A stretch of DNA of 64,000 nt from Mycolicibacterium sp. (GCF_016462545.1 NZ_JAEMTA010000002.1:21897-85896); one strand, 5' to 3'; counted from the stretch's first letter, positions 18,456-27,862 are shown. Notes: a model not told the origin generated them from the letters alone. Made by a program: numbers and translations.

Positions 18456-21400
18456 CAGAAAGCCACTTCCGCGCGCAGCATCGGAAGCCACAGCCGAGCG
18501 GAATACGCACCGAGTCGGTGGGTCTCGCCGTCGACCTCCTCACCGGGCCGCAGCAATTGCATCAGATCCCTCAGCTTCGCGTTCGAGCCCCAGGCCCGCA
18601 CGTGAGCGGGTTCGGCGTCCTCGCCCGGATACTTGTTGGAACTCCATCGGAAGTTGGCTTCCCGCTCGGGATCGTCTCTCTCGTACCGCGCGCACGCCCA
18701 GGCGTAGGACGTCTTCACGGGCAGGGGCAGTGGTTCGCGACGCCCGGCGTCGTAGATCGCCACCAGGTCGCGCAGCACGTCGATGGCAGGATCCTGGGGA
18801 CGCCCCAGGGCACGCTCGTTGGGCGTCGTGGAGCGGCGATCCCGGCCGATGCAGATGGCCGACCACTCCCGCTCCGGATGGTGGGCGAACAACGCCAGCA
18901 ACGGAATCCACGATGCGAGCAGGTGCTTGCCGTCGAGCTTGGAGTAGGTGACCGACACCAGGTTCTCACCGAAGACCGGTGCCACCGTGCCCGTGAGGCG
19001 GCGGCCGGCGTTCAGATCGATGTCGACGTCATAGGCGTCCGCGTCGGCCTTGCGGTACCCGAGGGCGGTGGAGGCCAGCAGGGTGGACTGCTCGCGCAGT
19101 TCGCCGGACTTGCGCCAGCCGAGTTGGCCGGGAGGCAGGGTGCCGCGTCGCCATTCGGCCTGCCGCGCGGCGTCGGGGGTCATGCCGCGCAGCATGTCGT
19201 TGAGCATGCGATCGCCGACGGCCCACTGCTCGAGGGCGTCGATGTCGACGGAGATCTCGTCGGAGACGCCGTCGACGTCCCACGGCAGCGTGTATTCCAA
19301 GGCGCGGAAGAAGCCCTTCACCGGATCCTTGAAGAACGCGATCAGATCGGCGAGTGCGACGTCGTCGGGCGGGAGCGCAGGCAGTGGGCCGGAGATGAAC
19401 TTGGGTTGCTCGGACCGCTCGCGGGTGCTGGTCTTCGCCGCCTTGAGGACCGTCGTGTCGAACGTGAACGGCACGTCGGGCACCATTTCGCCGGGCATGA
19501 CGTTGCGAATGTCGAACGGCTGCAACGGATGACGGACGACGATGCGATCCCTGACGGTGTCGGGGGTCGTCGCGTCGAGGGCGTCGAGCAACTCGGCCAG
19601 CGGCACCGCGGGCGGCCGGGTCTGACCGGAGTGGGCGTTGGCGCCGGTGTAGGTGATCACCAGCTTCTCGGTGGCCGCGCCGATCGCGTCGAGGAGCAAC
19701 TGCCTGTCCTCGGAGCGGCTGTCGCGCTCACCGGTGACGGGATTGCGGGCCAGCACGTCGTCCCCGTCGGTCACGCCCTGGCGGGGAAAGACGCCGTCGT
19801 CCAGACCGACCAGGCACACCACCCGGTGCGGCACCGAGCGCATCGGCACCATCGTGCACACCGTCAGCGTGCCGGTGCGGAAGTTCGCCCGGGTGGGCCT
19901 CCCGGCGAGGTGACGGGCGAGCAGTGCCTCGACGTCCGGCAGCCGCATCGTCGTGCTGGACCGCGCACCCGCCGACGCCAGTACCTGACCGAACTCGCGC
20001 TGCATCTGACTGGTCTGCCACGCGTCGGCATCGGTGACCCGCGTCATCATGGCTATGCCCTCGCTGAGGGCGTGCAGCCACTCGGCCAGCGAATGGTCGC
20101 CGGTGAGCGCGTCGACGGTGCGTTGCAGGCGGTCGACGAACTCGGCGAGCTGACCGGCTAGCTCGACCCGGTTGCTGCCCACGTCGTCGAGCGGCAGGGT
20201 GGAGCCGATCCAGGCGTGTGCGTCGTCGGACATCGCGACACCCGCGAGGACCCGGTCGATGCCGAAACGCCATGTGTTGTGGACGAAGTCGACGCCATAC
20301 GGCTGGCGATGCGCCTGGTCGAAACCCCACCGGACGTTGGCTTGGCGGACCCAGCGGGTGACGTCCTCGAGGTTGTCGTCGGTGAAGCCGAAGCGTGCCC
20401 GCACCGGTGCGGTCTGCGCGAGGTTCAGCACCTCGCTGGCGGTGACCCGGCTGCCGGCCAGGGCCAGCAGCTGGGAGGCGACGCCCAGCAGCGGATTGGT
20501 CTGCACCAGTGAGCGATCCGCGAGACGCATCCGCAGCCGGTGCGCCGGATGGGCGCCGCGCAGCACGTCGCCCAGGCCGAAATCGGCGTTGATCAGCGGA
20601 GCATAGGTCTCCACGTCGGGGCACATCACCAGGATGTCGCGCGGCTCCAACGTCGGGTCGTCGGCGAGCAGGCCGAGCAGCACCTCGCGCAGCACGTCGA
20701 CCTGCCGAGCCTGGCCGTGGCACGCATGCACCTGAACGGATCGATCATCCTTGGTCAGTGTCCTGCCCTGTGGCCGAACGGCATTCGCGGCGATGTCGGA
20801 CTGTAGCCAGCCGAGCAGGTTGGCCGGATGGGTGCCGCCGCCGAGGTATTCGTCGGTGGGCAACCCGGTCGGCAGGATCATCTGCAGTTCGCGCAGATCC
20901 CTGCCGAGGGTGGCGAGCAGCGGATGGTGCACGACGCGGTGGCTGGTGTCCTCGCGACGCGTGATCGGACCGCGGGCGTCCGCCAACGCGCGCCAGAGAT
21001 CGTCGCTGGGATGCGGCAGCCACAAGTGAACGTCGTGGTGGGTGGACAGCGCCTCGACCAGTTCGATCTCGGTGATCGGCAGCCGGGTGTGACCGAACAG
21101 GGACAGCCGCGGTGGCAGGTCGCTGTGCGAGTCACGAAGGCGTGCAACGGTGTTGCGATGCCGGACGTGCGGAGGGTCGACGCCGATGCGTTCGGCCAGC
21201 GCTCGCCACAGCGGTGGTTGCCAGTCGAGGTCGGCGTCCAGGTCGGCGGTGTCACCCGCCAGCCAGTCGGCGAGCAGTTGCGGGCGCTGCCTGGCGTAGG
21301 ACGCGAAGAGCCCGGCGATCCGTCGCGCGACGGCGTAACGCCTGCCCTGGCGGAGTTCCCTCTCCTCGCCCACGTCGAAGTGGCCGAGGTGGGTGGCCAG

Positions 21401-21736
21401 GGTGCGACACCACGGGGCGTCGAGGCTCTCGTCGATCACCTCCAGCAGGGGCCACACCATGGTGTCGGGTGACCACGGATCGTTCTCGGCGGTTCCCGTG
21501 ATCTCGGCGATGAGCGAGTGCGGGTTGCGGAACTCGACGCCCGCGCACACCCCGTCGGCGCTCGCACCGCGACCCAGCGCGTGAGATAGCCGCTGGCTCA
21601 GCCACCGCTCGACGCCGCGTGCGGGCACCAGGATCAGCTCCATGGCGAACGGATCGTCGAGCGGTGTGGTGAGAAGTGTGCCGAGGCCGTCGGCCAGGAG
21701 ATCGGTCCGCTCGGCACGGTGGAGGTGAAGCGCCAT
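18455..21736 (-). CDS. recC: RecBCD exonuclease V subunit RecC
   Basis: Chi-scanning subunit built on inactivated helicase and nuclease folds; 1093 residues. The N-terminus MALHLHRAERTDLLADGLGT, VPARGVERWLSQRLS, FRNPHSLIAEITGT, FGHTRLPITEIELVEAL and VQVHACHGQARQVDVLREVL are highly typical of mycobacterial RecC. The C-terminal part has the PVKGFFRALEYTLPWD segment. The frame is open to 21757, but ATG 21736 gives the family N-terminus. No clear Shine-Dalgarno is present. First gene of recCBD. Confidence 0.96.
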   Translation of the reverse strand: MALHLHRAERTDLLADGLGTLLTTPLDDPFAMELILVPARGVERWLSQRLSHALGRGASADGVCAGVEFRNPHSLIAEITGTAENDPWSPDTMVWPLLEVIDESLDAPWCRTLATHLGHFDVGEERELRQGRRYAVARRIAGLFASYARQRPQLLADWLAGDTADLDADLDWQPPLWRALAERIGVDPPHVRHRNTVARLRDSHSDLPPRLSLFGHTRLPITEIELVEALSTHHDVHLWLPHPSDDLWRALADARGPITRREDTSHRVVHHPLLATLGRDLRELQMILPTGLPTDEYLGGGTHPANLLGWLQSDIAANAVRPQGRTLTKDDRSVQVHACHGQARQVDVLREVLLGLLADDPTLEPRDILVMCPDVETYAPLINADFGLGDVLRGAHPAHRLRMRLADRSLVQTNPLLGVASQLLALAGSRVTASEVLNLAQTAPVRARFGFTDDNLEDVTRWVRQANVRWGFDQAHRQPYGVDFVHNTWRFGIDRVLAGVAMSDDAHAWIGSTLPLDDVGSNRVELAGQLAEFVDRLQRTVDALTGDHSLAEWLHALSEGIAMMTRVTDADAWQTSQMQREFGQVLASAGARSSTTMRLPDVEALLARHLAGRPTRANFRTGTLTVCTMVPMRSVPHRVVCLVGLDDGVFPRQGVTDGDDVLARNPVTGERDSRSEDRQLLLDAIGAATEKLVITYTGANAHSGQTRPPAVPLAELLDALDATTPDTVRDRIVVRHPLQPFDIRNVMPGEMVPDVPFTFDTTVLKAAKTSTRERSEQPKFISGPLPALPPDDVALADLIAFFKDPVKGFFRALEYTLPWDVDGVSDEISVDIDALEQWAVGDRMLNDMLRGMTPDAARQAEWRRGTLPPGQLGWRKSGELREQSTLLASTALGYRKADADAYDVDIDLNAGRRLTGTVAPVFGENLVSVTYSKLDGKHLLASWIPLLALFAHHPEREWSAICIGRDRRSTTPNERALGRPQDPAIDVLRDLVAIYDAGRREPLPLPVKTSYAWACARYERDDPEREANFRWSSNKYPGEDAEPAHVRAWGSNAKLRDLMQLLRPGEEVDGETHRLGAYSARLWLPMLRAEVAF

Positions 21737-21854
21737 TGATGCCAGCCTAGGGGGCACCCCCGACAGCGGTCCGGAGAACGCCGTGACGTTTGCTCGCAGA
21801 TGTCGAGGTGTCGTACCTCCGTGGGACAGTGAGGGTGTCGATCAGAGGAGAGAA

Positions 21855-22460
21855 ATGCCTTCCCACACCACCACTCCGCGCCTGTCCAACCGGTTCGACG
21901 AGGCTCTGTCCTACGCCTCGAGCCTGCACCGCACCCAGACCCGAAAGGGCGGCGACATCCCGTACATCGGACATTTGCTCTCGGTGTCCAGCCTGGTGAT
22001 CGAGGGTAGTGGTACCGAGTCGCAGGCCATCGCCGCGCTGCTGCACGACGCCGTGGAGGACCAGGGTGGTGCGCCGATCCTGGCCGAGATCCGCGAGAAG
22101 TTCGGCGATGACGTCGCGACCATCGTCGCCGAGTGCAGTGACACCGACGTGGTGCCCAAACCGCCGTGGCAACAGCGCAAGCAGCACTACATCGACCACC
22201 TGGCCGACGCGTCGGAGGCCACCATCCTGGTGTCGCTGGCCGACAAGCTCGACAATGCCAGGGCGATTCTGCGGGACTACCGCGACCATGGCGATGAGTT
22301 GTGGCAGCGGTTCAGCGTGAAGGAGCCGGAGATGCATCTCTGGTACTACCGGGAGCTTCTCGAGGTCTTCAAGGAGAAGAACGACACCTGGCTGGTCGCC
22401 GAACTCGAGCGCGTGTTCGGTGAGCTGGAGCGTCTGGTCAGCAGGGCGTCCACCGCCTAG
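21855..22460 (+). CDS. HD-domain protein, RelA/SpoT (Mesh1)-type ppGpp hydrolase-like
   Basis: 201 residues from ATG 21855 after the site AGAGGAGAG. The HD-domain landmarks match small alarmone hydrolases: IPYIGHLLSVSSLV with the first His, IAALLHDAVEDQGG with the metal-binding HD and ED, and VSLADKLDNARAIL as the later LADKLxN motif. No synthetase, TGS or ACT domain is present, so a stand-alone hydrolase is the best reading. The exact substrate, (p)ppGpp or another nucleotide, is not proven. It starts 118 bases from the divergent recC. Confidence 0.85.
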   Translation: MPSHTTTPRLSNRFDEALSYASSLHRTQTRKGGDIPYIGHLLSVSSLVIEGSGTESQAIAALLHDAVEDQGGAPILAEIREKFGDDVATIVAECSDTDVVPKPPWQQRKQHYIDHLADASEATILVSLADKLDNARAILRDYRDHGDELWQRFSVKEPEMHLWYYRELLEVFKEKNDTWLVAELERVFGELERLVSRASTA

Positions 22461-22471
22461 GGTCGTCTGCG

Positions 22472-23179
22472 ATGCCCGACGACAACCTCAGCGAGCAGGC
22501 GCGATTGATCGTGCTCGCCGCCTACGGAGATCCGCACCAGATTCCGAGCCGTGAACGGCTGACGGCCGCCACGGACCGCCTCGATGCGGCGGTCGGAGCG
22601 CTCACGAAGGCTACGGCGCTGACGGCGCCCGACGCGGCTGAGGTCGAACGGGCTTGTGCCGCATTGTCGTCCGCTGCCACTGCGCGCGCTGATGCAGAAG
22701 GCGCCGCGGATGCGCTCGCCGGGGATCGCGTGCAGTTCCTGGAGACCAGCCTCGAGTTCCGCGACCGGCATGGCACGCAGCCCTGCCCGGTGTGCGCCGA
22801 GGGCACCCTCGACGACGCGTGGGTGGCCCGGGCGCGCGCCGCCCTAACTGCCGAGCAGGACGCCGCGAGTGCGTTGCGAATGGCCAGGTCTGCGGCGCAC
22901 CGGGCGCGTCAGGCACTCGTTGCGCTGGCCCGCGAGATCGACACGCCCCCGGCCGAGAATGCCGAGCTGACGACCATCGCGGCGGCACGCCTTGCCTACG
23001 AGGCGTTTTCGGCCCTACCGGTCGACGATGACCCGGCGCTCGCCGAGCACGTGGCGTCGACCCTTCCCGACCTGCGCACGGCGTATCAGGCGCTCCGGGC
23101 GGAGGCAGGTTCAACACTGGAGGCCGCCCACGAGGCGCAGACGTGGTTGCGCGCGCTCGCGCCGGCCGTCCAGCCGTGA
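22472..23179 (+). CDS. Orphan coiled-coil protein with CxxC zinc-hook-like motif
   Basis: 235 residues, starting 11 bases after the HD gene, no strong ribosome-binding site. Ala/Arg/Glu-rich helices with coiled-coil character flank a central turn HGTQPCPVCAEGTLDD (Cys at about residues 106 and 109). That arrangement is what one sees in the middle of SMC/Rad50-like AAA ATPases, where CPVC closes the hook. No Walker A, signature or Walker B motif exists in this protein or nearby. It may be the retained middle of a larger ATPase gene after deletion, or an independent small protein. Function unassigned. Confidence 0.66.
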   Translation: MPDDNLSEQARLIVLAAYGDPHQIPSRERLTAATDRLDAAVGALTKATALTAPDAAEVERACAALSSAATARADAEGAADALAGDRVQFLETSLEFRDRHGTQPCPVCAEGTLDDAWVARARAALTAEQDAASALRMARSAAHRARQALVALAREIDTPPAENAELTTIAAARLAYEAFSALPVDDDPALAEHVASTLPDLRTAYQALRAEAGSTLEAAHEAQTWLRALAPAVQP

Positions 23180-23183
23180 GGGG

Positions 23184-23897
23184 TTAGCTCGCCGTGAACT
23201 CGGCGGGCAGGCCGTCGATGCCGGCTTGGATCGCGGCGATCGCATCCTTGCGGGCCTTGAGCTTGCTGGCGCGGTGGGCCTTCACGTGCAACCCGGCCGC
23301 GGCTGCCGAGGCGACGTCGTGGGCGCGCGCCAACACGCTGCCGTCCTCGACGATCTCGTCGAGCCAGCCGGCCGATACGGCATCGCCGCCGACGAACACC
23401 TCGGCCATGGCCACGGCGCGCTGAAAGGCCGAGCGGGTCAAGCGGTTTCGCATGATCTCGATCGCCGAGATCGGTAGCACCATGCCGATCGCGACCTCGT
23501 TGGCCTGGCATCGCGAACTCGGTGAGCCGACGCGGTGGTCACCGCTGAGCAACAGGAACGAGCCCATCGCGATCGCGGGGCCCGTCGCCGCCATGATCAC
23601 CGGCACCGGGAAGCTCAACAGTCGGATCGACAGTTCGAAACCGCCGGACAGCATGCCGAGGGCTGCGGCCGCGTCACCGGAGTTGAAGACGCTGAGGTCG
23701 AAGCCGGCGCTGAACACCCGCGAATTGCCCGCCAGCACGACGGCCTTGACCTCGCCGTCGCCTGCGGCCTTCTCGGCCAAGTCCAGCGCTTGGTTCAGGT
23801 TCTGCTGCATCGCAGGAGACAGCACGTTCACCTTGCCGTCGTCGAGCGTGATCGTGGCGACGGACTCGGTCTGCTCATAAGCAACGGTGCTTGTCAT
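23184..23897 (-). CDS. echA3: Enoyl-CoA hydratase/isomerase family protein, EchA3-like
   Basis: 237-residue crotonase-fold enzyme. Substrate-binding and oxyanion regions are seen as GRVFSAGF-like GNSRVFSAGFDLSVF and TGPAIAMGSFLLLSGDHRVG. QANEVAIGMVLPISAIEIMRNRLT follows, as in mycobacterial EchA3. The second catalytic Glu position used by true hydratases is not clear, so isomerase or another acyl-CoA reaction is possible. ATG 23897 follows AGGGAGAG. Position next to recCBD matches the M. tuberculosis recC-echA3 order. Confidence 0.88.
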   Translation of the reverse strand: MTSTVAYEQTESVATITLDDGKVNVLSPAMQQNLNQALDLAEKAAGDGEVKAVVLAGNSRVFSAGFDLSVFNSGDAAAALGMLSGGFELSIRLLSFPVPVIMAATGPAIAMGSFLLLSGDHRVGSPSSRCQANEVAIGMVLPISAIEIMRNRLTRSAFQRAVAMAEVFVGGDAVSAGWLDEIVEDGSVLARAHDVASAAAAGLHVKAHRASKLKARKDAIAAIQAGIDGLPAEFTAS

Positions 23898-23933
23898 CGA
23901 CTCTCCCTTGGGTGCGGTTCGAGCCGATCGTAC

Positions 23934-24773
23934 TTAGCCCGTGCGGGCGGAATGACGGCCCGCCACCCCGTTCTGGATCCAGGGGAACTCCAGTTCGGTG
24001 GTCTGATCCAGTTGTCGCGTGCGCCAGCGATCCTGCGTCTCGGCCACGGCCTTGTTCATCCGGTCGATCTCGGCGCGGAAAACGTCGGGCTGGGTCTCCT
24101 TGGACGCGTAGTGGAAGTAGGACAGCACGCTCCGCAGGAGTTCCAGCTTCTGCTTCTCGCGCTTGGCCAGATCGTGAGTCGTCATCAGCTCGATGCGCTG
24201 AACCGGTTGAAGCGTCGCCCAGTCCAGGCGGAACTTCGTCTCGAAACTCGAGCCCTTGTGCCGGCGGCCGGGCTTCTTGGACGAGCCGGCCGGGCGTGGG
24301 CGGTCGGAGTAGGTCAGGGAGCCGTCGAAGCGGTCGCGGATCGCGCCACCCAGCTCCTCGCGACTGATCGCCGAGTCCCACACCGTTCGCCACTCCTGTC
24401 CCGGCGCCAAATATGGGAGTTCGCTGGGAAGGTCGAGTTCGGCTACTTCCGGCGGGCCGTCGATGGGCGCGTCCTCGTACGCGGCGACCGTTGGATGGTC
24501 GACGAAGGCGAACCGGATGTCGTGGGCGGCGGTCTGTCCGAAGTTCCGCACGACCAGTTCGATGACGTGCCAGTCGGTGGGGTGCGGCTCCATGTACACG
24601 GTCACCTGGGGCCGCACCTGTTCGGCCTTGAGCTGCCGGTTCTTCGTGATCTGGCGGTGAGCCCAGACGAGGACGACGATACCCAACGCCAGCGCGGCCC
24701 ACGCGGCGATCGCGAGCCAGCCGCCCGAGCCGAGGTCGCGCAGGTCGTTTAAGCGATCGTTGATCCAGTCCAC
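23934..24773 (-). CDS. Conserved membrane-anchored protein (Rv0633c-like position)
   Basis: 279 residues from a GTG start. One transmembrane helix near the N-terminus (about residues 17-39, GGWLAIAAWAALALGIVVLV), then a basic stretch. A beta-rich domain follows (VYMEPHPTDWHVIELVVRN and FGQTAAHDIRF), then a helical C-terminal half. No catalytic motif recognised. Length and place between echA3 and the glyoxalase-II-like gene agree with the M. tuberculosis gene Rv0633c, recalled as an uncharacterised exported protein. Function unknown. Confidence 0.78.
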   Translation of the reverse strand: MDWINDRLNDLRDLGSGGWLAIAAWAALALGIVVLVWAHRQITKNRQLKAEQVRPQVTVYMEPHPTDWHVIELVVRNFGQTAAHDIRFAFVDHPTVAAYEDAPIDGPPEVAELDLPSELPYLAPGQEWRTVWDSAISREELGGAIRDRFDGSLTYSDRPRPAGSSKKPGRRHKGSSFETKFRLDWATLQPVQRIELMTTHDLAKREKQKLELLRSVLSYFHYASKETQPDVFRAEIDRMNKAVAETQDRWRTRQLDQTTELEFPWIQNGVAGRHSARTG

Positions 24774-24964
24774 TGCGCACTCACCCGTCGATCCGCCTGA
24801 ATTCAGGACACTAGCTGCTTCGCCACCAGCTACTCCGACAAGTGATGCAAACGTTGCCAGCGGCAGCTACACGCTACCGCGCACGATGTGGTGTTGCCGA
24901 GCCGAAGAAGGGTCCGGATTAGGAGCCGCTCGCTGCGAGTGCCGCGACGTCGGCCGACCGCCGA

Positions 24965-25987
24965 CTACTGCAGCGGTAGTTGCACTCCCGGGCTCACCGG
25001 GTCTGCCCTCAGCATGATCGAGTCCGGTGCGGTCCCGACCGGTATGTCGTAGACGAGCGGCGTCTCGACCTTGTCGCCCGGGGCGACGTCGGCGACGGTG
25101 CCGCCCAGGAAGGCGGTCGCCTCGTCGTCGAGGGGGAAGGTCTGTCCCGCGGCGTTGAGTTGTTGGAACGTGGCCACGAACGTCAGCGGCGCGGCGCCCG
25201 TGTTGGACACGTTGACGTAGACGACGTAGAACATGCCGTCGGCCGTGGTCTGAACGGCGTCGCTCACGTTCGAGGTGATGGTGTCGCCGGTCTCGGTGCC
25301 CGCCACCGAGAAGGTGTAGTCGCCGTCGCTGCCCTCGGCGCCGGTGGGCGGTGGCGTCGGCGACTTGGTGGCCGACGATTCCGTCGGGCTCTCCGAGGTG
25401 GTCTCAGTCGAGGTGGTCTCGGACGTCGAGGACGGCGTGGTCTGGGCGGTGGTGACCGTCGGTTCGTCCTTGCGCATGACCGCGAGGACGATGACCACGA
25501 CGATGACCAGCAGGATGGCTGCGGCGCCGCCGAGGATTCCGATGACCAGCTTCGTGTTCGGTCCCTCGCCGGACGGTCCGGACGGTCCGGGAGGTGGCCC
25601 CGGTGGCGGTTCCGGAGGCGGCGCGAACGGCGCCGCCTCGAACGACTGGGTGGGCGGGGGCGCGTACGGCTGTTCGGCCGGCGGCGGGTCCCACGCCGGC
25701 ATCGGTGCGTCCCACGACGTCGGCGGATGCGTGTCGTACGGCTGGCTGGGTGTCGGCGTGAAAGCGGTTGTGTCGGAGGGTGTTTCCGCCGTTTCCTGGC
25801 CCGGGTCGGGTTCGGCGACGCGGTGCGCTCCGCCGTCCGTCGGGTCGGCCGGTGCGGCGGGTGCCTCCGTGACGGGTGGCTCGGGTGCGACAGCTGGTGC
25901 GCGATGCTCGGTCCAGCCGGTGCCGTCCCAGTACCTGAGGCTGGCAGGGTCCTCCGGGTCCGGATACCAATCGGCCGGTGTCGTCAT
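24965..25987 (-). CDS. DUF2510 / DUF4352 membrane-anchored lipoprotein-like protein
   Basis: 340 residues. The N-terminus PADWYPDPEDPASLRYWDGT is the actinobacterial DUF2510 motif. A long Pro-rich cytoplasmic linker (about 35-165) leads to a single transmembrane helix (LVIGILGGAAAILLVIVVVI), a Ser/Thr/Glu-rich stalk, and an extracellular beta-sandwich of DUF4352 type (DYTFSVAGTETGD to PLTFVATFQQLNAAGQ). Such proteins are anchored outside the cell; no enzyme activity is known. It is inserted in the otherwise conserved echA3-to-rpmG block. Confidence 0.8.
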   Translation of the reverse strand: MTTPADWYPDPEDPASLRYWDGTGWTEHRAPAVAPEPPVTEAPAAPADPTDGGAHRVAEPDPGQETAETPSDTTAFTPTPSQPYDTHPPTSWDAPMPAWDPPPAEQPYAPPPTQSFEAAPFAPPPEPPPGPPPGPSGPSGEGPNTKLVIGILGGAAAILLVIVVVIVLAVMRKDEPTVTTAQTTPSSTSETTSTETTSESPTESSATKSPTPPPTGAEGSDGDYTFSVAGTETGDTITSNVSDAVQTTADGMFYVVYVNVSNTGAAPLTFVATFQQLNAAGQTFPLDDEATAFLGGTVADVAPGDKVETPLVYDIPVGTAPDSIMLRADPVSPGVQLPLQ

Positions 25988-26085
25988 CGCAGGTTCCCCG
26001 ATCCTGCGCCCAGCGGGCGCTGCGATCCGAACTTAGCGCAGGCAGCGAGCGGTCGCGCGACTTCGGATCAGGCGCGTGGCGTACG

Positions 26086-26811
26086 TCAGCCGCCCATCGC
26101 CATGCGCCACTGATCGAGACTGCTCGCCCGGTAGACGTAATTGCTGCGGCGCACCTCCGAGAGTGCGGCGCTCGGCTCCGCCGAATACCAGTGGCCCGGG
26201 AAGACGGTCGGATCGCCGGGCAGCTGCGACAGTGCCTGAAGGCTGCGATACATGTCGTCGACGTTGCCGCCGGGGAAGTCGGTGCGTCCGCAGCCCTCCA
26301 GGAACAGGGTGTCACCCGCCACCAGCCGACCGTCGAGCAGGAAGCACTGACTGCCGGGGGTGTGACCGGGGGTGTGGAGCAGTTCGATCTCGACGTCGCC
26401 GACGGCGACCTTGTCGCCGTGCTCGTGGGATGTCAGGTCGCTGAGCGGGATGCCCGTGATCCGCGATACCCAGTCCGCCTCGTGGGTGTTGACGTGTACG
26501 GGCACGCTGACCCGCTCCAGCAGTTCGGCCAGGCCCTTGAGCTCGAAGCCCATCATCGATCCGCCGACGTGGTCGGGGTGATGGTGGCTGACGAGCACGC
26601 CGGACAGATGTAGGCCGTCGGCTTCGATGGCGTCGAGCAGGTCGTTGGCCGCGTAGGCCGGGTCGACGACGACGCAGTCGCCGGTCTCGCGGTCACCGAT
26701 GAGGTAGGCGAAGTTGCGCATCTGCTGGGCGATCATGTCGCCCTTGGCGAAGTCGGTGCCGGACAGCAGCTGCTTGAAGTACAGACGGTCCGGAGTGGTG
26801 GGGCTGGACAT
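26086..26811 (-). CDS. Metallo-beta-lactamase-fold hydrolase, glyoxalase-II-like
   Basis: 241 residues from ATG 26811 (an upstream GTG at 26820 is possible). The metal-binding signature VLVSHHHPDHVGG is complete, with LLHTPGHTPGSQ, VAGDTLFLEGCGRTDFPGG and VFPGHWYS supplying the remaining ligands. This is the pattern of hydroxyacylglutathione-hydrolase-like or persulfide-dioxygenase-like enzymes. In mycobacteria the thiol substrate is unlikely to be glutathione; mycothiol is an inference. Position matches Rv0634c. Confidence 0.88.
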   Translation of the reverse strand: MSSPTTPDRLYFKQLLSGTDFAKGDMIAQQMRNFAYLIGDRETGDCVVVDPAYAANDLLDAIEADGLHLSGVLVSHHHPDHVGGSMMGFELKGLAELLERVSVPVHVNTHEADWVSRITGIPLSDLTSHEHGDKVAVGDVEIELLHTPGHTPGSQCFLLDGRLVAGDTLFLEGCGRTDFPGGNVDDMYRSLQALSQLPGDPTVFPGHWYSAEPSAALSEVRRSNYVYRASSLDQWRMAMGG

Positions 26812-26941
26812 GTTCCCCACCCTAGGGGCCGTTCTGCTCAGCGCGTAGCGGCCGGTCCACGAAGCGGTTTGGTGAGGCCAGCGCCGAGAATGTACCCTCT
26901 TTAAGGCCCTGCGGCGCGACTAGCGCGCACCACGGGGAGCT

Positions 26942-27014
26942 GCCCCCTTAGCTCAGTCGGTAGAGCGCTTCCATGGTAAGGAAGAGGTCAACGGTTCGAT
27001 TCCGTTAGGGGGCC
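26942..27014 (+). tRNA. tRNA-Thr (anticodon GGT)
   Basis: Cloverleaf visible: acceptor arms GCCCCCT and AGGGGGC, D-arm GCTCAGTCGGTAGAGC, anticodon arm CTTCC/GGAAG around loop ATGGTAA, T-arm with GGTTCGATTCC. No encoded CCA. It is the first gene of the forward block before rpmG and hadABC. Confidence 0.96.
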
Positions 27015-27054
27015 CGGTGGACAGGCAGGCAAGCGCCCGTCTGGATCTGTCCGG

Positions 27055-27128
27055 GGCGGTGTAGCTCAGCTGGTTAGAGCGCACGACTCATAATCGTGAG
27101 GTCGGGGGATCGAGCCCCCCCACCGCTA
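27055..27128 (+). tRNA. tRNA-Met (anticodon CAT)
   Basis: Acceptor GGCGGTG pairs with CACCGCT (one G-T). D-arm GCTCAGCTGGTTAGAGC, anticodon loop CTCATAA giving CAT, T-arm GGGGGATCGAGCCCCC. The first pair is G-T and not the mismatched C-A of initiators, so this is the elongator. It lies 40 bases after tRNA-Thr. Confidence 0.95.
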
Positions 27129-27167
27129 CAAGACGACAACGCAAGTGAATGAAGAAGGACGACAGAC

Positions 27168-27335
27168 GTGGCCTCGAGTACAGACGTACGGCCCAAGATC
27201 ACCTTGGCCTGTGAGGTGTGCAAGCACCGCAACTACATCACGAAGAAGAACCGTCGCAACGACCCCGATCGGCTGGAACTCAAGAAGTTCTGCCCGAACT
27301 GCGGAGCGCACCAGCCCCACAAGGAATCGCGCTAG
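27168..27335 (+). CDS. rpmG: 50S ribosomal protein L33 (Cys-containing form)
   Basis: 55 residues from GTG 27168, too short for most ORF lists. It reads [33 protein letters not shown], then [15 protein letters not shown]. The two CxxC pairs mark the zinc-binding L33 paralogue. It sits between tRNA-Met and hadA, as in M. tuberculosis (rpmG2). Confidence 0.95.
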   Translation: MASSTDVRPKITLACEVCKHRNYITKKNRRNDPDRLELKKFCPNCGAHQPHKESR

Positions 27336-27385
27336 CGAGCCTTCCGCGGGCCTCGGCTCGCGGTAGACGATGGGGAATTGACTTC

Positions 27386-27862
27386 GTGCCGCTGTCTTCG
27401 AGCATCATCGGGATGCACTACCGCCATCCCGACTACTACGAGGTCGGGCGCGAGAAGGTGCGTGAGTATGCCGCCGCGGTCAAGAACGACGACTCGGCGT
27501 ACTTCGACGAGGACGTCGCCGCGGAACTCGGCCACGATTCGCTTCCCGCGCCGCTAACGTTCATCTCGGTCTTCGGCTATACCGCTCAGTTGGCGTTCTT
27601 CGAGAGTGCCAACATCGGGATCACCGACGCGCAGATCGTCCAGGTCGACCAGGAGCTCAAGTTTCTGAAGCCAACCAAGGTCGGCGACCGGTTGTACAGC
27701 GACGTGTACGCACATTCGTATCGGCAGGCCCACGGCACCGACATCATCGTGTTGAAGACCGTCATCACCAACGACAAGGGTGAGGCCGTGCAGGAGAGTT
27801 ACACGACCTTGGCGGGTCGTTCCGATGAAACCGGAGAGGGTTTTTCCAATGGCACTGCGTGA
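27386..27862 (+). CDS. hadA: (3R)-hydroxyacyl-ACP dehydratase subunit HadA
   Basis: 158 residues from GTG 27386. HadA pairs with the catalytic HadB in FAS-II to dehydrate 3-hydroxyacyl-AcpM during mycolic acid elongation. Family features: MHYRHPDYYEVGREKVREYA, FDEDVAAELGHDSLPAPLTF, QIVQVDQELKF and VQESYTTLAGRSDETGEGF. HadA lacks the catalytic Asp-His pair and supplies substrate binding. The last 14 bases overlap hadB. Confidence 0.96.
   Translation: MPLSSSIIGMHYRHPDYYEVGREKVREYAAAVKNDDSAYFDEDVAAELGHDSLPAPLTFISVFGYTAQLAFFESANIGITDAQIVQVDQELKFLKPTKVGDRLYSDVYAHSYRQAHGTDIIVLKTVITNDKGEAVQESYTTLAGRSDETGEGFSNGTA

Noticed and set aside
15573..18605. 1010-codon plus-strand frame opposite recB
   Set aside because: Shadow of the recB third-codon GC bias; recB motifs are unambiguous.
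18518..20161. 547-codon plus-strand frame opposite recC
   Set aside because: Antisense to conserved recC; no recognisable domain.
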